Assembly (NCBI GenBank): GCA_964572475.1
Contig: CAZNEZ010000042.1
Span: 1-22,664, forward strand
Length of the DNA stretch: 22,664 nt
Origin: CAZNEZ01 sp964572475
Lineage (GTDB): Bacteria; Bacillota; Clostridia; Lachnospirales; Lachnospiraceae
Direction: 5' to 3'
The position numbers and the translations under genes are program-made. This document shows positions 22,192-22,664 of this stretch, piece after piece. The notes beneath the pieces are model-generated. The model did not search any database. It had not been told where the DNA came from and saw only the letters and a list, made by a program, of their open reading frames with translations. Every line of letters starts with the position of its first letter. Positions within the stretch are counted from its first letter, which is position 1.

Positions 22192-22664
22192 ATGAATCAA
22201 AAAGAGTTAGTTATCCAGCCAAACCAGCTAGATAACACCAAATCAGAAAATGAACAGCTAAAAGTTGAACTAGAACAACTAAAAATGGAAAATCAACAAC
22301 TTATTAGTGAGCATTCTTTATGTCTTAGAAAAATTGCCCATGAAATAGGTAATGCTCTTACATTGCTTAGCAGTTCTCTTCAAATAGTACAGTCTACATA
22401 TCCTCAAATACAGGAATACAAATATTGGAATTCTGCTATTAGTGATGTTACCTATCTCACTACCCTAATAAAAGATATTTCTATTTACAATGGTGAATGT
22501 AAGATATCACCATCTATATTTGATATTAATACACTTCTTCTTGGTATTATCGATACCTTTAAGGGCGAAGGCTTATACTCTAACATCAATTTTAATATTC
22601 ATCATACTAATAAGGTATCCGATATCTTTGCGGATATGACTAAGATAAAACAATTATTAATCAA
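22192..22664 (+). CDS. Histidine kinase, N-terminal part (cut by window end)
   Basis: 157 residues visible, open to the window edge. Residues 17-40 form a leucine-zipper-like coiled coil (Leu23, Leu30 and Leu37 seven apart). The H-box of a HisKA dimerisation domain follows: LRKIAHEIGNALTLL, with phospho-acceptor His50 and Asn54 in the H-E-x-x-N form, then the second helix of the bundle and the beginning of an ATPase domain (MTKIKQLLI). There is no signal peptide, membrane helix or PAS domain before the H-box, so it is a soluble kinase whose input is unclear; it could resemble the sporulation kinases in layout. Its best AAAGG lies 15 bases upstream, rather far; that AAAGG is nearer an ATG at 22178 whose four-codon frame ends in TAA overlapping this ATG (TAATG). 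It is divergent from the HIT operon. Confidence 0.85.
   Translation, partial: MNQKELVIQPNQLDNTKSENEQLKVELEQLKMENQQLISEHSLCLRKIAHEIGNALTLLSSSLQIVQSTYPQIQEYKYWNSAISDVTYLTTLIKDISIYNGECKISPSIFDINTLLLGIIDTFKGEGLYSNINFNIHHTNKVSDIFADMTKIKQLLI

Noticed and set aside
1..22664. tRNA or rRNA genes, prophage, integron, toxin-antitoxin or defence genes
   Set aside because: I looked on both strands and found no supporting sequence; the only mobile-type signals are the MITE-like element and the 92-bp repeats.

Overview
The window is chromosomal DNA from a low-GC, spore-forming member of the Firmicutes (Bacillota), class Clostridia. It fits best in or near the gut Lachnospiraceae. Pointers are the AT-rich base use, strong GGAG/GAGG ribosome binding sites, a T-box riboswitch, a YyaC-type sporulation protein, the TrpEGDCFBA order, a niacin repressor of the 3H type, and a large secreted cysteine protease with Ig-like domains and a dockerin. 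Nothing points to a phage, plasmid or defence island: it is mostly housekeeping sequence, with the unusual material in the intergenic regions.

Layout. 1-1340 (minus): a membrane protein with an N-terminal domain that looks like a His-less MPN/JAMM fold and a C-terminal LysM. 1688-2245 (plus): yyaC. 2229-5062 (minus): niaR, a PfoR-like PTS EIIC-fold membrane protein, and a two-helix coiled-coil membrane protein whose terminator lies inside yyaC. 5241-5507 (plus): a small conserved protein. 5521-7717 (minus): pgi and a membrane protein of unknown function. 7908-8144 (plus): a TSCPD-domain protein. 8155-8408: two full copies and one partial copy of a 92-bp double-hairpin repeat, the last running into the end of trpA. 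8379-15031 (minus): trpEGDCFBA with an internal promoter before trpD. 15032-15762: the trp leader, made of promoter, tryptophan-specific T-box, terminator, and then a 313-bp palindromic MITE-like insertion between terminator and trpE. 15763-19535 (minus): a signal-anchored protein and the 1016-residue cysteine protease. 19611-21938 (minus): an HIT protein, murG and a HAD phosphatase, apparently one operon. 22192 to the end (plus): the start of a soluble histidine kinase, cut by the window edge.

How it works together. The trp operon makes tryptophan from chorismate. The T-box reads uncharged tRNA-Trp and lets transcription through when tryptophan is short; the internal promoter would give trpDCFBA some T-box-independent expression. 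NiaR, with a full set of predicted metal ligands, sits directly upstream of a promoter whose start region is packed with tandem and inverted TGTC/GACA repeats. This suggests that niacin controls the adjacent EIIC-like protein, a possible vitamin-related transporter or regulator.

Most notable: the MITE-like insertion in the trp leader; the putative NiaR operator cluster on a PfoR-like gene; the triple double-hairpin repeat reaching into trpA; an intrinsic terminator written into conserved yyaC codons on the opposite strand; the pseudo-JAMM/LysM architecture with a G7 tract; and five genes whose Shine-Dalgarno sequence forms the second codon of an in-frame ATG four codons upstream of the likely start.
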